This document shows, one piece after another, positions 16,264-24,734 of a stretch of 64,000 nt of DNA; position 1 is the stretch's first letter, and every line of letters starts with the position of its first letter. A program made the translations under genes and the position numbers. The stretch spans positions 13,372 to 77,371 of the forward strand of contig JBBQAQ010000015.1 of assembly GCA_038316435.1 (NCBI GenBank). Direction: 5' to 3'. Source of the stretch: JACJXF01 sp038316435 (lineage in GTDB: Bacteria > Bacteroidota > Bacteroidia > Bacteroidales > GCA-2748055). The notes below the pieces were generated by a model. It did no database searches and was not told the DNA's origin. It saw only the letters and a list, made by a program, of their open reading frames with translations.

Positions 16264-17100
16264 TTAAATTATAAAGTTTAATGGTTCCTTAAATTTTTTA
16301 CTGTCCCGGATTATTGCCTTATGCTGGCGATAAACTACAGAATGCGGTAAAACACTTTCTGTAAGCCATACATTTCCTCCAATTACAGTATCATGCCCAA
16401 TTACAGTTTTGCCACCCAGAATAGTACTTCCGGCATAAATAATCACATTATCTTCAATGGTCGGGTGGCGCTTTGTGTCGGCCATTTCCTTTTCAACAAA
16501 AACGGCACCTAAAGTAACTCCCTGATACATTTTAACATTATCACCAATCTGTGATGTTTCACCAATTACAATACCTGTTCCGTGGTCGATAAAAAAGTTT
16601 TTGCCGATGTTTGCTCCGGGATGTATGTCTATACCCGTCATTCCATGCACATATTCGCTCATTACCCTTGGAAGTACCGGAACATCTAATGTATACAGTA
16701 CATGTGCCATCCTGTGAACCACCAGACAAGAGTACCCGGGGTAACAAAGAATAATTTCCTCAACACATCGTGCTGCAGGATCAGATTTCATAAATGTTTG
16801 TGCATCCTCAAGAAGGTTTTTATATACTTCGGGAAGTTGTTCAAAAAATAGTCTTGCAACGTTCTCTGGGCTTTCCTTAATATCTTTTTCAAGAGGGATT
16901 AATAATTCCTTAAGCCTCAAACGCATTCGTTCGAGCCGGATTTCCGTTTCACGAAGGTCCATTTTTCTGTTACCCTTTATTGGAAATAGAAGAACCATAA
17001 GATCATCAACAAATCGATGCGAATCAATCATTGAAGGCACATCAATACAAAATGAGTTGTTTACTGTATTAAGAAATTCCGCAAAAGTAGCTTTCATCAC
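16264..17100 (-). CDS. cysE: Serine O-acetyltransferase
   Basis: Makes O-acetylserine from serine and acetyl-CoA, the first step of cysteine synthesis. The N-terminal helical domain (to about 150) is followed by a left-handed beta-helix of hexapeptide repeats: GIDIHPGANIGKNFFIDHGTGIVIGE, with the catalytic HG. KRHPTIEDNVIIYAGSTILGG and IGHDTVIGGNVWL follow. The 278-residue form with this helical domain is the EpsC/SAT type common in Bacteroidota. No cysteine-sensing riboswitch or leader is evident upstream. Confidence 0.92.
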   Translation of the reverse strand: MMKATFAEFLNTVNNSFCIDVPSMIDSHRFVDDLMVLLFPIKGNRKMDLRETEIRLERMRLRLKELLIPLEKDIKESPENVARLFFEQLPEVYKNLLEDAQTFMKSDPAARCVEEIILCYPGYSCLVVHRMAHVLYTLDVPVLPRVMSEYVHGMTGIDIHPGANIGKNFFIDHGTGIVIGETSQIGDNVKMYQGVTLGAVFVEKEMADTKRHPTIEDNVIIYAGSTILGGKTVIGHDTVIGGNVWLTESVLPHSVVYRQHKAIIRDSKKFKEPLNFII

Positions 17101-17261
17101 AAAAAATTAAATGAGATCAAAAATACATAAACTGACAGGGAAAAACTATTGTACTTATGAATTAACAAGCCTATAACAACAAGAAATGCTGATTTGTTTT
17201 TTTTCTCAGTCAAATTATTAGCAATTTTGTTCACCCGAATATTTATGAATTCTAAAAATCG

Positions 17262-17984
17262 ATGAAACGTCACATTCCCAATTTTGTAACCATATTGAAT
17301 CTCTTATCCGGTTTTATTGGAATATGGTTTGTTCTCGAATACAATCCGTTTTATGGGGCACTAATGATTTTTTTAGCCGCGGTATTCGATTTTGCTGATG
17401 GCTTTCTTGCGCGTCAATTGAAGGCTTATTCGGATATTGGCAAATCACTTGATTCACTTGCCGATATGGTAAGTTTTGGGGTATTACCCGGCTTTCTGAT
17501 TTTTAGGTTGCAAACAATTTCCATCGGACTTGGAACCGGCTACGAATGGATTCCTGGTCTGAAAATTTCCGAAATGCTTTTTATAATTGCTCCACTCTTA
17601 ATACCGGCATTTTCTGCACTCAGGCTTGCGAAATTTGATAACGACAAACGTCAGACAGAAGAATTCAGGGGCTTACCCACACCCGCAAATGCTATGTTTA
17701 TTGCAGCTTGGGTATACTCGTATCCAGCAATGCACATGGCACTTTCATGGCTATACCTACCTTGGGTAATTTTTGGAATTTCCATACTGCTGGCAATCCT
17801 GCTGGTAACAGACATCCCAATGTTTTCATTGAAATTCAAGAGTTTTGGTTTCAAGGCAAATAGTCTTCGATATGTTTTTCTGGGATTTTCAATTGTAATT
17901 ATTATTGCGTTTAAAATCCCCGGCATTCTTGCTGTAATCGCAGGTTATATATGTGTTTCGGTGGTCCGAAACCTGCTAAAATAA
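17262..17984 (+). CDS. pssA: CDP-diacylglycerol-serine O-phosphatidyltransferase
   Basis: Makes phosphatidylserine, the precursor of phosphatidylethanolamine, in the inner membrane. The CDP-alcohol phosphotransferase motif DG-x2-AR-x8-G-x3-D-x3-D is complete at about residues 46-68 (ADGFLARQLKAYSDIGKSLD then SLADM). About seven hydrophobic helices fit the 240-residue family. It faces away from cysE with about 160 bp between them, so it probably has its own promoter. Confidence 0.92.
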   Translation: MKRHIPNFVTILNLLSGFIGIWFVLEYNPFYGALMIFLAAVFDFADGFLARQLKAYSDIGKSLDSLADMVSFGVLPGFLIFRLQTISIGLGTGYEWIPGLKISEMLFIIAPLLIPAFSALRLAKFDNDKRQTEEFRGLPTPANAMFIAAWVYSYPAMHMALSWLYLPWVIFGISILLAILLVTDIPMFSLKFKSFGFKANSLRYVFLGFSIVIIIAFKIPGILAVIAGYICVSVVRNLLK

Positions 17985-18341
17985 GGGTATTCTTTTTTTA
18001 ACACGAACATTTAAATCACTACACTTAAAGCTAAATAAACCTGCCCTGCCAATTGGTCTAGGAACAAAAGAAATATAAATGAATTACCCTGAGGCAGAGC
18101 CATCGAGGTATCAAATGGAATTCTTATTTTCCAGCCCAGAAGGTCGGGGAATCAAACCACTTCCTTCTCGTCCGCCGAAGCGGAATGTAAAGGAGGAATC
18201 AAACCTGACAGGTCTGTTTTCTGTCATTAAAAGATTTAGCTCTTTTACGTATGGGCATTCTTTGTTGCCGAAAACCATGCATTATACATATTTTGATCTC
18301 GATTACAACCTTTTTGATTTTATTATCCACTATATAAACAG
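17985..18341. other. Intergenic region before the ECF sigma operon
   Basis: 357 bp. Around 18088-18112 there is an imperfect G/C-rich palindrome (CCTGAGGCAGAGCCATCGAGG) that looks like a REP-type unit, and a RAYT transposase remnant exists elsewhere in the window. An 88-codon frame at 18079-18345 overlaps the sigma gene and has no recognisable content, so I do not call it a gene. The promoter of the sigma operon should lie here but I see no convincing consensus. Confidence 0.45.
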
Positions 18342-18890
18342 ATGACGAATTCGCAGCAGCAAGATCTGAGCTTAACCGACAAACAGCTTGTCAGGGGATG
18401 CCTGGAAAACAACAGGCTGATGCAACGTGCGTTGTACGAAAGATATAGTTCTAAGCTATATACATTGATATATAGGCTAATAAGCAATCGTAGTTCAAGT
18501 AATGATGTTTTGCAGGATGCGTTCATTGAGATTTTCCGTTCCCTGGCTACCTTCAGGTTTGAATCGTCGCTATATTCTTGGATGCGCACCATTGCTGTAA
18601 GAAATGCTTTGGGCTATTTGAAAAAAAATGCCCGTCTGCAGTTTTCTACAAATGAGTTACCCGACCTGCCCTCGGATAGCTCTTACAGTTTTTCAGCCGG
18701 GGATATAGAAAAGGCTATACTTTCCTTGCCCGAACAAGCCCGAAGCGTTTTTATCCTGATTGAGGTCGAAGGATATAAACATCAGGAAGTGGCCAGGATA
18801 TTAAATATTCATGAAGGGACTTCAAAGTCTCAATTGAATTACGCAAAGAAACTTTTACGAAAAAGATTGACAAATCTTACAGATGAGTAA
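18342..18890 (+). CDS. ECF-type RNA polymerase sigma factor
   Basis: Alternative sigma factor. Region 2 lies at about residues 25-95 (ALYERYSSKLYTLIYRLISN, DVLQDAFIEIFRSLATFR, SSLYSWMRTIAVRNA), and region 4 at about 125-178 (AILSLPEQARSVFILIEVEGYKHQEVA and EGTSKSQLNYAKKLLRKRL). Length 182 is normal for ECF factors. It is the first gene of a seven-gene + strand operon. The second gene starts 8 bp before its stop and looks like the anti-sigma factor, so the operon is probably self-regulated. Confidence 0.93.
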   Translation: MTNSQQQDLSLTDKQLVRGCLENNRLMQRALYERYSSKLYTLIYRLISNRSSSNDVLQDAFIEIFRSLATFRFESSLYSWMRTIAVRNALGYLKKNARLQFSTNELPDLPSDSSYSFSAGDIEKAILSLPEQARSVFILIEVEGYKHQEVARILNIHEGTSKSQLNYAKKLLRKRLTNLTDE

Positions 18891-19482
18891 ATATTTTGAC
18901 GACATATTATCCGAAAAGCTTAAACAACTTCCTGTCTACCCAGCCATGGGTACCCTTTGGAACAAAATTGAAGCTGAGCTGGATGGAGATGAAACTATTC
19001 TGAAATACCTGTCGGAATTGCCTGTTCACGAGCCATCAGACAAGGTCTGGGAAGTTATAGATGCCCATCTGAGGGAAAATCACCGGGGCACCATTAGGAG
19101 AAAATTCCTTTATATGGCTGCAGCTGTTGCATTACTTCTATTCCTGACGGTTCCGTGGTTGGTGAAGCAAAAACTCGAAATCGTTGTGGAAAATGAGTTC
19201 CTATTAAGTGAGGGCATAAATACGCCAGATACATTTGATTTAGACAATGAAAATCCTGTTGAAATGGTCGAAAACCTGTGCAAGACAGGCGCCCCAGTAT
19301 GTAAATCGGAGGCTTTCAGAGAGAAGGTTCAGTTCTATTTGGAGCTAGAAGAAGAACTCCAACAACTTGAAGCCGTGATTGACCATATTGGCGGTTCCCC
19401 CGAAATCATCCGGTCGGTTATACGCATTGAAAACCTTAAGTCAGATACTTTCCAGGAATTGATTCTGCTGGTGCATTCATGA
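18883..19482 (+). CDS. Putative membrane anti-sigma factor
   Basis: 199 residues with one membrane helix at about 74-93 (LYMAAAVALLLFLTVPWLV) separating an N-terminal cytoplasmic part from an external part. The cytoplasmic part contains two short related segments, VYPAMGTLWNKIEAEL and VHEPSDKVWEVIDAHL, an internal duplication. It has no recognised ZAS or FecR motif. The anti-sigma role is inferred from gene order, the 8-bp overlap with the sigma gene and the topology. The external half ends in a helical, acidic stretch. Confidence 0.65.
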   Translation: MSKYFDDILSEKLKQLPVYPAMGTLWNKIEAELDGDETILKYLSELPVHEPSDKVWEVIDAHLRENHRGTIRRKFLYMAAAVALLLFLTVPWLVKQKLEIVVENEFLLSEGINTPDTFDLDNENPVEMVENLCKTGAPVCKSEAFREKVQFYLELEEELQQLEAVIDHIGGSPEIIRSVIRIENLKSDTFQELILLVHS

Positions 19483-20336
19483 AGATACTTAACTATATAG
19501 CCTTATGCCTGATTCTTCAGGGTGCTGGTAATCTTGCCGGTCAGGAATTGCTGCATAAAGCGTCGAAAGTCGATGAAAGGACTTATGTGAAAGGAATAAG
19601 CAAGATTAGTATTCGAGGCGAAAAGGCCTCCGTTTCGCTACAAGGATGGAACAGGAGTGAAGTAAAAGTACTTCTAAGGCCCGTATCGCGGAATACGGAT
19701 AAAGAGCAAGCCATTGCCGATCTGAAATACATTCGTTACGATGCTATTCAAGAAGGGAATCTGCTTGTGATCACAAATTCGTTTGAAGGAGAACTGGAGC
19801 AGTTTACCAGCAACCTGAGCATGGAGATCGAAGTTCTGGTTCCCTTTTCAATGCCGGCTCAGATCACCAACCTATATGGCCCCGTGCAGATTGAAAATCT
19901 TGCTTCTGTTTCGGCAAACGTATCTTTTGGATCACTTTCGCTTACCAGCATCAGTTCGAACTGTAGTATTGCCGTTCGCTATTCCGATATCGAGCTAAAT
20001 TCCATCAGCGGAAAGCTGGATATTAAGGCGGAGAAATCCGATATCAGGGCCAAAACGCTTAGTGGCACTTCCACTATAAATTGTTCGTATGGAGAGGCAC
20101 ATCTGGCCCTTGTCTCAAATGGAAATCTCGCCGTGAAAGCTTACCGTACCGGGCTTACTGTAGAAGTGGATGTTTTTGAAAAATTCAGGTACCTGCTTGA
20201 TGCAAAAGGTGGGAATATTAACCTGCCTCAGGGAAAAAAAATCCGGGATAAAGTAGTGAATATTCAGCCTGCGGGTGCTTCAGGGCAAATTGATCTGAGC
20301 ACTTCGTATTGTGATATAAGCATAATAACTAAATGA
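19479..20336 (+). CDS. Exported DUF4097-type beta-helix protein
   Basis: 285 residues with a signal peptide (about 1-20, ending AGNLAG) and a body of short repeating beta-strands: SNLSMEIEVLVPFSMPAQITNLYGPVQIENL, then SNCSIAVRYSDIELNSISGKLDIKAEKSDIRAKTLSG in successive segments. This pattern is that of DUF4097/DUF2807 putative adhesins, common in Bacteroidota next to ECF sigma/anti-sigma pairs. Its start overlaps the previous stop (ATGA). Function unknown; location periplasmic or outer surface. Confidence 0.75.
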   Translation: MKILNYIALCLILQGAGNLAGQELLHKASKVDERTYVKGISKISIRGEKASVSLQGWNRSEVKVLLRPVSRNTDKEQAIADLKYIRYDAIQEGNLLVITNSFEGELEQFTSNLSMEIEVLVPFSMPAQITNLYGPVQIENLASVSANVSFGSLSLTSISSNCSIAVRYSDIELNSISGKLDIKAEKSDIRAKTLSGTSTINCSYGEAHLALVSNGNLAVKAYRTGLTVEVDVFEKFRYLLDAKGGNINLPQGKKIRDKVVNIQPAGASGQIDLSTSYCDISIITK

Positions 20337-20343
20337 CCTTTTT

Positions 20344-21015
20344 ATGAAGAAATTAATTTTGGCAGAGCAGGCACGAGGCATAAACCATCGCTTTCTTTTC
20401 TCTTTTAGCTTTACGCTTATGCTGCTTTTGAACATGGGAGCAAATGCGCAAAGTTTCAAAGATAGCCCCTATAACAAGCGTATCTTCAGCGTGAATACGG
20501 GTGCTGTTTTTTCTGGCGATGGTGACTGCATTGGAATTGGAACGTCCCTATCGCACCTGAAAACCATTGGAAAGCGGTTTTATGTAAGGCAGAACATCAA
20601 CTCATGGATAGTTAACGGAGATAGCTGGATAGAAGGAGCCTTTGAGAATCAAACGGCCATTGATATCAGCACCGAACTGGGTATATCGCCCTTTAAAATG
20701 GGCCAACGATTTTTCAGTCTGCACGGGGGAATATGCGGGGCATTTCTTATAAATTCCAGTCCGTCTTACGGCGGTACATGGACAAGCTATAATAACACCA
20801 CGGGGGAATACAGCTATATGCAGTATTTCGAACAGGGCTTTGAAAAGAACTTGGATGCCGGCATCACCTTCGGCCTCAATTACCACCGGCAATTTTCTTC
20901 TACACTTTACCTCAATGCCAGGGCCGATTTCAGATCTCATTTTATAAGCGGCTCAGCCATTTCAATGATTACAGTCGGGATCGGATTTGATGCCCGTGAA
21001 TTTTTTAAACGATAG
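20344..21015 (+). CDS. Exported protein of unknown function, probable outer-membrane beta-barrel
   Basis: 223 residues. A long N-region and hydrophobic helix at about 18-35 end in GANAQ, a signal peptide typical of Bacteroidota. The mature part alternates polar and aromatic residues in strands such as RFYVRQNINSWIV, LDAGITFGLNYHRQF, TLYLNARADFRSHFI and ISMITVGIGFDAREFF, with a C-terminal aromatic-rich strand, which is what a small barrel looks like. Third gene after the sigma factor; no family recognised. Confidence 0.6.
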   Translation: MKKLILAEQARGINHRFLFSFSFTLMLLLNMGANAQSFKDSPYNKRIFSVNTGAVFSGDGDCIGIGTSLSHLKTIGKRFYVRQNINSWIVNGDSWIEGAFENQTAIDISTELGISPFKMGQRFFSLHGGICGAFLINSSPSYGGTWTSYNNTTGEYSYMQYFEQGFEKNLDAGITFGLNYHRQFSSTLYLNARADFRSHFISGSAISMITVGIGFDAREFFKR

Positions 21016-21018
21016 ACC

Positions 21019-21705
21019 ATGAAGAAATCAATAATCCTTTTACTTTTGTTTGCGTTGAGCCTTTCCGGAATGAAATGTTTTTCGCAGCGGGACACAATAT
21101 TACTTGAAACTGAATTTTCAAAGGCTCAGGATTTTAATTACCGCAACAAATACCGCTACCTCGATGTGCGGCTAAGCGATGAAGACAGGCTGTTGAAAAT
21201 TGGAATCCAACCGTTTAAACCCAGCGACAATTTCAACTTCTTGGTATTTACCCTGCACGGAGGATTTGAGCAGAAAGTAAACACCTCGCTCTCGGCAATT
21301 ACAGAAATCAACTCCGTGATGACCTGGTCGGGCAGTGAAGCATTTCACGAACAGGCTCTGTCGATGGGCGGCCGGTACTATTTTACCAAAAGGAAGGATA
21401 TTGAACTGGGGCGCAGTGGCAACAACTGCCAGGGTGTTTATGGACTCTTTAAAATGAGCGATCTGCTCTCGCTTATGACCTTCAGACTGGATAGAGTCGA
21501 CGCTGATCCATTATTGAAGGAATCTCAATTCTCGCGAAGCATAAAGGGTGCTCTTACTCCCGAAATAGGCATTGGGTTTCAGCAAAGGCTCGATTACCAC
21601 CTTTATTTTGATGCCGGAATTTCCTGTAACTATAACATTCTTGAAAATGAACCCGGATTACAGATCATCTTCCTCTTCGGGGGGATATTCAGTTATACCA
21701 AATAA
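21019..21705 (+). CDS. Exported protein of unknown function in the sigma operon
   Basis: 228 residues with a signal peptide (about 1-22, ending KCFSQ). The mature part resembles the preceding gene in style: strands such as NFLVFTLHGGFEQKV, EIGIGFQQRLDYHLYFDAGISCNYNI and LQIIFLFGGIFSYTK at the C-terminus. This is consistent with an outer-membrane beta-barrel, but no family is recognised. It follows the previous gene by 3 bp. A short segment GRSGNNCQGVYGLFKMSDL could be a surface loop. Confidence 0.55.
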   Translation: MKKSIILLLLFALSLSGMKCFSQRDTILLETEFSKAQDFNYRNKYRYLDVRLSDEDRLLKIGIQPFKPSDNFNFLVFTLHGGFEQKVNTSLSAITEINSVMTWSGSEAFHEQALSMGGRYYFTKRKDIELGRSGNNCQGVYGLFKMSDLLSLMTFRLDRVDADPLLKESQFSRSIKGALTPEIGIGFQQRLDYHLYFDAGISCNYNILENEPGLQIIFLFGGIFSYTK

Positions 21706-21715
21706 ATCATTCTAA

Positions 21716-22594
21716 ATGAAAGCAAATTTCTTCATACCCCTTATTTTTGCAGCAAGTTTGCTGGTTTCGTGTACACCTGACGACAGCACCTCGCCGGTGG
21801 CCATGTTTGCTATGGAAACGACCCCCCGGTATATGTTCAAGGTAAACCTCGATGCATCAGCCTCATTTTCATTGGAAGATGATGATTTCCTTGAGTATCG
21901 CTGGGATATTAATGGCGACCATCTCGAATGGGAAACGGGATGGCAGAGTTCGCCTTACCTCACTGTTCTGTTTCCGTTTACTTCCAGCGGGTATATCGGG
22001 CTCCAGGTAAGGAACAGCTCCGGTAATATCACGGAATTGTATCAGGGATTTTATGCCTTCGAAGATTTTTATGTCAGCGATACCTATTCCGACCTGGACA
22101 TTGATTTCAGGAATATACGCTACCATTTTTTTCAAACCAATTATTCCCATTCCTGGAAGTGGGCTTACGATAATATCCAGCTTCCTTCATCGGATGGCTG
22201 GTATAACTTTCCCTTGGGTATTGAACGCTCTGAATTCGGTAGCCTGATGCCCTGGGATGTGGCCGATACACTGGAGCAATTTTATAACCTGCCCACAAGG
22301 GCCAACTGGCAAAAGATGATCGATTTCTGTGGAGGAGCCGGACTGGCCGGATTTAACCTGCAAGTTAAGGCAGAGCATGGACTGCAACTCAGCTGTCCAG
22401 GCATTATTATTGATGGGCAACTTCAGGAAAAAGGCAAAAGCGGTTATTACTGGACAGGTGACGAATATGATGCTAATTCGGCCTATGCCCTGAGGATTTC
22501 GGTAAATATTGACAGCTGCGGATTTGTAATTCTGGACAAATCAAGCCGGGCATCGGTAAGGCTTATGTTTGAATATTTTCAATACTATAATTAA
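21716..22594 (+). CDS. Lipoprotein with N-terminal PKD-like domain and FISUMP-like C-terminal part
   Basis: 292 residues. The signal peptide ends LLVSCTPDD, a clear lipobox with Cys19. Residues about 25-105 look like a PKD domain: PRYMFKVNLDASASFSLEDDDFLEYRWDINGDHLEW, then VRNSSGNITE. The C-terminal part (about 145-290) has features of the fibrobacter-paralogous/FISUMP type fold (GWYNFPLGIERSEFGSLMPWDVAD, SGYYWTGDEYDANSAYALRISV), which suggests a C-type-lectin-like surface domain. That second assignment is tentative. The gene has the same strand and spacing as its operon neighbours. Confidence 0.6.
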   Translation: MKANFFIPLIFAASLLVSCTPDDSTSPVAMFAMETTPRYMFKVNLDASASFSLEDDDFLEYRWDINGDHLEWETGWQSSPYLTVLFPFTSSGYIGLQVRNSSGNITELYQGFYAFEDFYVSDTYSDLDIDFRNIRYHFFQTNYSHSWKWAYDNIQLPSSDGWYNFPLGIERSEFGSLMPWDVADTLEQFYNLPTRANWQKMIDFCGGAGLAGFNLQVKAEHGLQLSCPGIIIDGQLQEKGKSGYYWTGDEYDANSAYALRISVNIDSCGFVILDKSSRASVRLMFEYFQYYN

Positions 22595-22603
22595 ACCAAA
22601 ATT

Positions 22604-23209
22604 ATGAACAAACTCATTATTGCATTTATACTCCTTACAGGGTCAAGTAATCTCCATTCGCAGGAAAGAGCATCTGTCATGTTTACAGGCTCGTTTGTAA
22701 GTTTTCCGGAATTCCGTATGAAGGGTGCCGGATACACGCTTTCTTTCCAGCAGCATTTCCTTCCGAAGTTTGCTGTTGAACTAGGAGCAGGGTATGCCCT
22801 GGCATCGCACACCATATTAAGAGGTGAAATAGTAAATAATGTCCGTTTACTGGAATTGAATTATCATCATGCCGGGTATAACTTCTACGCAGCACCTGTA
22901 CTCAAAATAGGCAATGGCAAGACCCTAAGTCTGGACCTTTTTGCCGGGGTTGTTATTAATTACCAATCCAATGTTTTGGATGAAAGCCATTATGAGATGC
23001 CGGAAAGTCCTGACTATATAGGAAGGATAACGGATATAGTTTACGACAATAAAGTTGTAGAAGGTACATTTCCCGGAGGAATTGTGGGTTGTAGGATAAA
23101 AGCCCGAACAGGCGAAAGATGGAGGGTGTTTGGAAGTTTAAGTGCTATGGGAATTCCAAAAGGGGTTTCGTCGGTAAATGCAGGTCTGGGGGTTCAATTC
23201 AGTTGGTAA
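22604..23209 (+). CDS. Small outer-membrane beta-barrel protein, last gene of sigma operon
   Basis: 201 residues with a signal peptide ending NLHSQ. The mature chain is a run of amphipathic strands (ASVMFTGSFVSFPEF, AGYTLSFQQHFLPKFAVELGAGYALAS, RLLELNYHHAGYNFYAAPVLKIGNGK, LSLDLFAGVVINYQ, GGIVGCRIKARTGERWRVFGSLSAMG) and it ends with VNAGLGVQFSW, an aromatic C-terminal residue as in outer-membrane barrels. It closes the operon: after it come 265 bp without a + strand gene. Confidence 0.65.
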   Translation: MNKLIIAFILLTGSSNLHSQERASVMFTGSFVSFPEFRMKGAGYTLSFQQHFLPKFAVELGAGYALASHTILRGEIVNNVRLLELNYHHAGYNFYAAPVLKIGNGKTLSLDLFAGVVINYQSNVLDESHYEMPESPDYIGRITDIVYDNKVVEGTFPGGIVGCRIKARTGERWRVFGSLSAMGIPKGVSSVNAGLGVQFSW

Positions 23210-23413
23210 TTATTGTGAATCCTTAAACCCTCAAGGAAAAATCCCTATTATATAGTTCGGCTTTCCCATGAGATTTTTTGAGTCGAAAAGTCAAATGTAG
23301 CGCTTCACTGATCCTAGATTATGGGATTTTCTAAAAAGCAAAACCCTCCCGCTTAAGCAGAAAGGCTTTTATTTTTGACATAGCGGTAACTCGAGTGTTT
23401 TTTAATTTGATGA

Positions 23414-23456
23414 AAAACGCAACGGAGCAAACTCATTTGCTTTTCCATTGCGTTTT
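23414..23456 (-). terminator. Probable terminator of the cydAB operon
   Basis: Stem arms AAAACGCAA/TTGCGTTTT (23414-23422 and 23448-23456) and AGCAAA/TTTGCT nest with a small asymmetric internal loop. On the minus strand the stem ends in TTTTTC. It starts 18 bases after the stop of the last small gene of the operon. Confidence 0.65.
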
Positions 23457-23474
23457 ACAATTAAAGAATGATTC

Positions 23475-23591
23475 TTAATCCTCGGCTATTTCTCTTTTCT
23501 CAAATTGTTTCAATGTTAGTACTATTGAATAATAGCAAAACACTATCAAAACAGGCACGGACAGGTATAATATAATTGATGTTAGATACAT
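23475..23591 (-). CDS. 38-residue single-span membrane protein after cydB (CydX-like position)
   Basis: A short frame beginning MYLTSIILYLSVPVLIVF and ending KREIAED. One hydrophobic helix fills residues 3-27, followed by a charged tail. A perfect AGGAGG lies 8 bases before the ATG, rare in this window, and the start is only 11 bases after the cydB stop. This is strong evidence that it is translated as the last gene of the cytochrome bd operon. By position and topology it may be the small accessory subunit (CydX, CydS or similar) that stabilises cytochrome bd, but its sequence does not resemble proteobacterial CydX and the role is inference. Confidence 0.75.
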   Translation of the reverse strand: MYLTSIILYLSVPVLIVFCYYSIVLTLKQFEKREIAED

Positions 23592-23602
23592 AGTTTTTCC
23601 TC

Positions 23603-24733
23603 CTAATAAGTGTGTGTTTCTGTTTCCATTTCCTGAGGATCAATTTTTTTGTTGTTAATTGACCGCCAGGCATAGAAAATATATGCTAGAACAAATGGAA
23701 CCAAAAGCGAAACATAGCTCATGGCAGTTAGAGTGTAATGACTTGAAGATGCATTCTGTATATTCAGAGAGCTTTGCATGTCGGTAAGTGAAGGGTAAAA
23801 GCAGGTATTGTTAAATCCGGCAAGGATAAACACAGCAAAAACTGTAAGTACCGTTCCTAACCCTGAAAACCAGATCGCATTTTCGAAATTGCTAAACAGT
23901 GATTTGATAATCCCAAAAAGCACAAGTACAACCCCTAATAAAAGAATGATCGTATTTACAGGCATTTCAAGAAGATTGTGCAGGTATTTGTACTTCTCTT
24001 TTACAACTATCATGGTAGCAGGATCGTAAGCATATCCCTCTAAAAAAAGCAACTTTATGAGCCAGTAAAGGAAAAATATCAGGAAAAGTAAGGTGTTCAT
24101 CCATAATACAGACTGTGCTTTCTCCAGAATTCCTGATTCATCAACGCTCTTTTGAATATAATGAATGGCGAGTATCCTTGTAAGGAAGAAAATTGCAAGC
24201 CCCAGAGCAACATTATGAGGGTTTGTAACTGCTTCAAGACCATACCATTTTGTACTCCATTCAGAATAATTCATGTCGCTGACAACAAAATTAGCTCCAT
24301 TAAAAAAGGTGCCCACTGCGGTTCCAATAAGTACTGTTCCTAAAATCCCATTAATAATCAGAAATATATCATAAGTTTTCTGACCAAATACATTATTGGG
24401 CTTTGTTCTGAATTCATAGGCTATGGCTTGAATAATAAAGCAAAACAGGATAGCCATCCATACCCAGTAAGCTCCGCCGAAACTTGTTGAGTAGAACAAT
24501 GGAAACGATGCAAAAAAAGCTCCCCCGAAAGTAACCAGTGTTGTGAAAGTAAACTCCCATTTACGGCCAAAGAGATTTGCAAGGATCTTTTTCTGAGCAT
24601 TATCCTTACCAAGAGTTAGTAACAGAGTTTGTCCGCCCTGAACGAACATAAGAAATACAAGGAGACTAGCCAGTAAGGATACGATAATCCACCAATACTG
24701 CTGAAGTGCGAGATGTGAAAGATTTTCAAACAT
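23603..24733 (-). CDS. cydB: Cytochrome bd ubiquinol oxidase subunit II
   Basis: Membrane subunit that pairs with CydA in the high-affinity quinol oxidase. The 376-residue protein has about eight or nine hydrophobic helices. It also has typical segments WWIIVSLLASLLVFLMFVQGGQTLL at the N-terminus, GRKWEFTFTTLVTFGGAFFASFPLFYSTSFGGAYWVW, and AGFNNTCFYPS late in the chain. Its Shine-Dalgarno (GGAGG) is embedded in the last codons of cydA, so the two are translationally coupled with a 1-base gap. Subunit II of Bacteroidota is close to this length. Confidence 0.95.
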   Translation of the reverse strand: MFENLSHLALQQYWWIIVSLLASLLVFLMFVQGGQTLLLTLGKDNAQKKILANLFGRKWEFTFTTLVTFGGAFFASFPLFYSTSFGGAYWVWMAILFCFIIQAIAYEFRTKPNNVFGQKTYDIFLIINGILGTVLIGTAVGTFFNGANFVVSDMNYSEWSTKWYGLEAVTNPHNVALGLAIFFLTRILAIHYIQKSVDESGILEKAQSVLWMNTLLFLIFFLYWLIKLLFLEGYAYDPATMIVVKEKYKYLHNLLEMPVNTIILLLGVVLVLFGIIKSLFSNFENAIWFSGLGTVLTVFAVFILAGFNNTCFYPSLTDMQSSLNIQNASSSHYTLTAMSYVSLLVPFVLAYIFYAWRSINNKKIDPQEMETETHTY

Positions 24734-24734
24734 T

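Noticed and set aside
18079..18345. 88-codon + strand frame before the sigma factor gene
   Set aside because: It overlaps the sigma gene start, has no recognisable domain, and contains what looks like REP-type palindromic DNA. Treated as intergenic.
23210..23413. A second terminator with AAAAGC/GCTTTT arms after the sigma operon
   Set aside because: The arms are short with a 24-nt loop of mixed sequence; not convincing enough to list.
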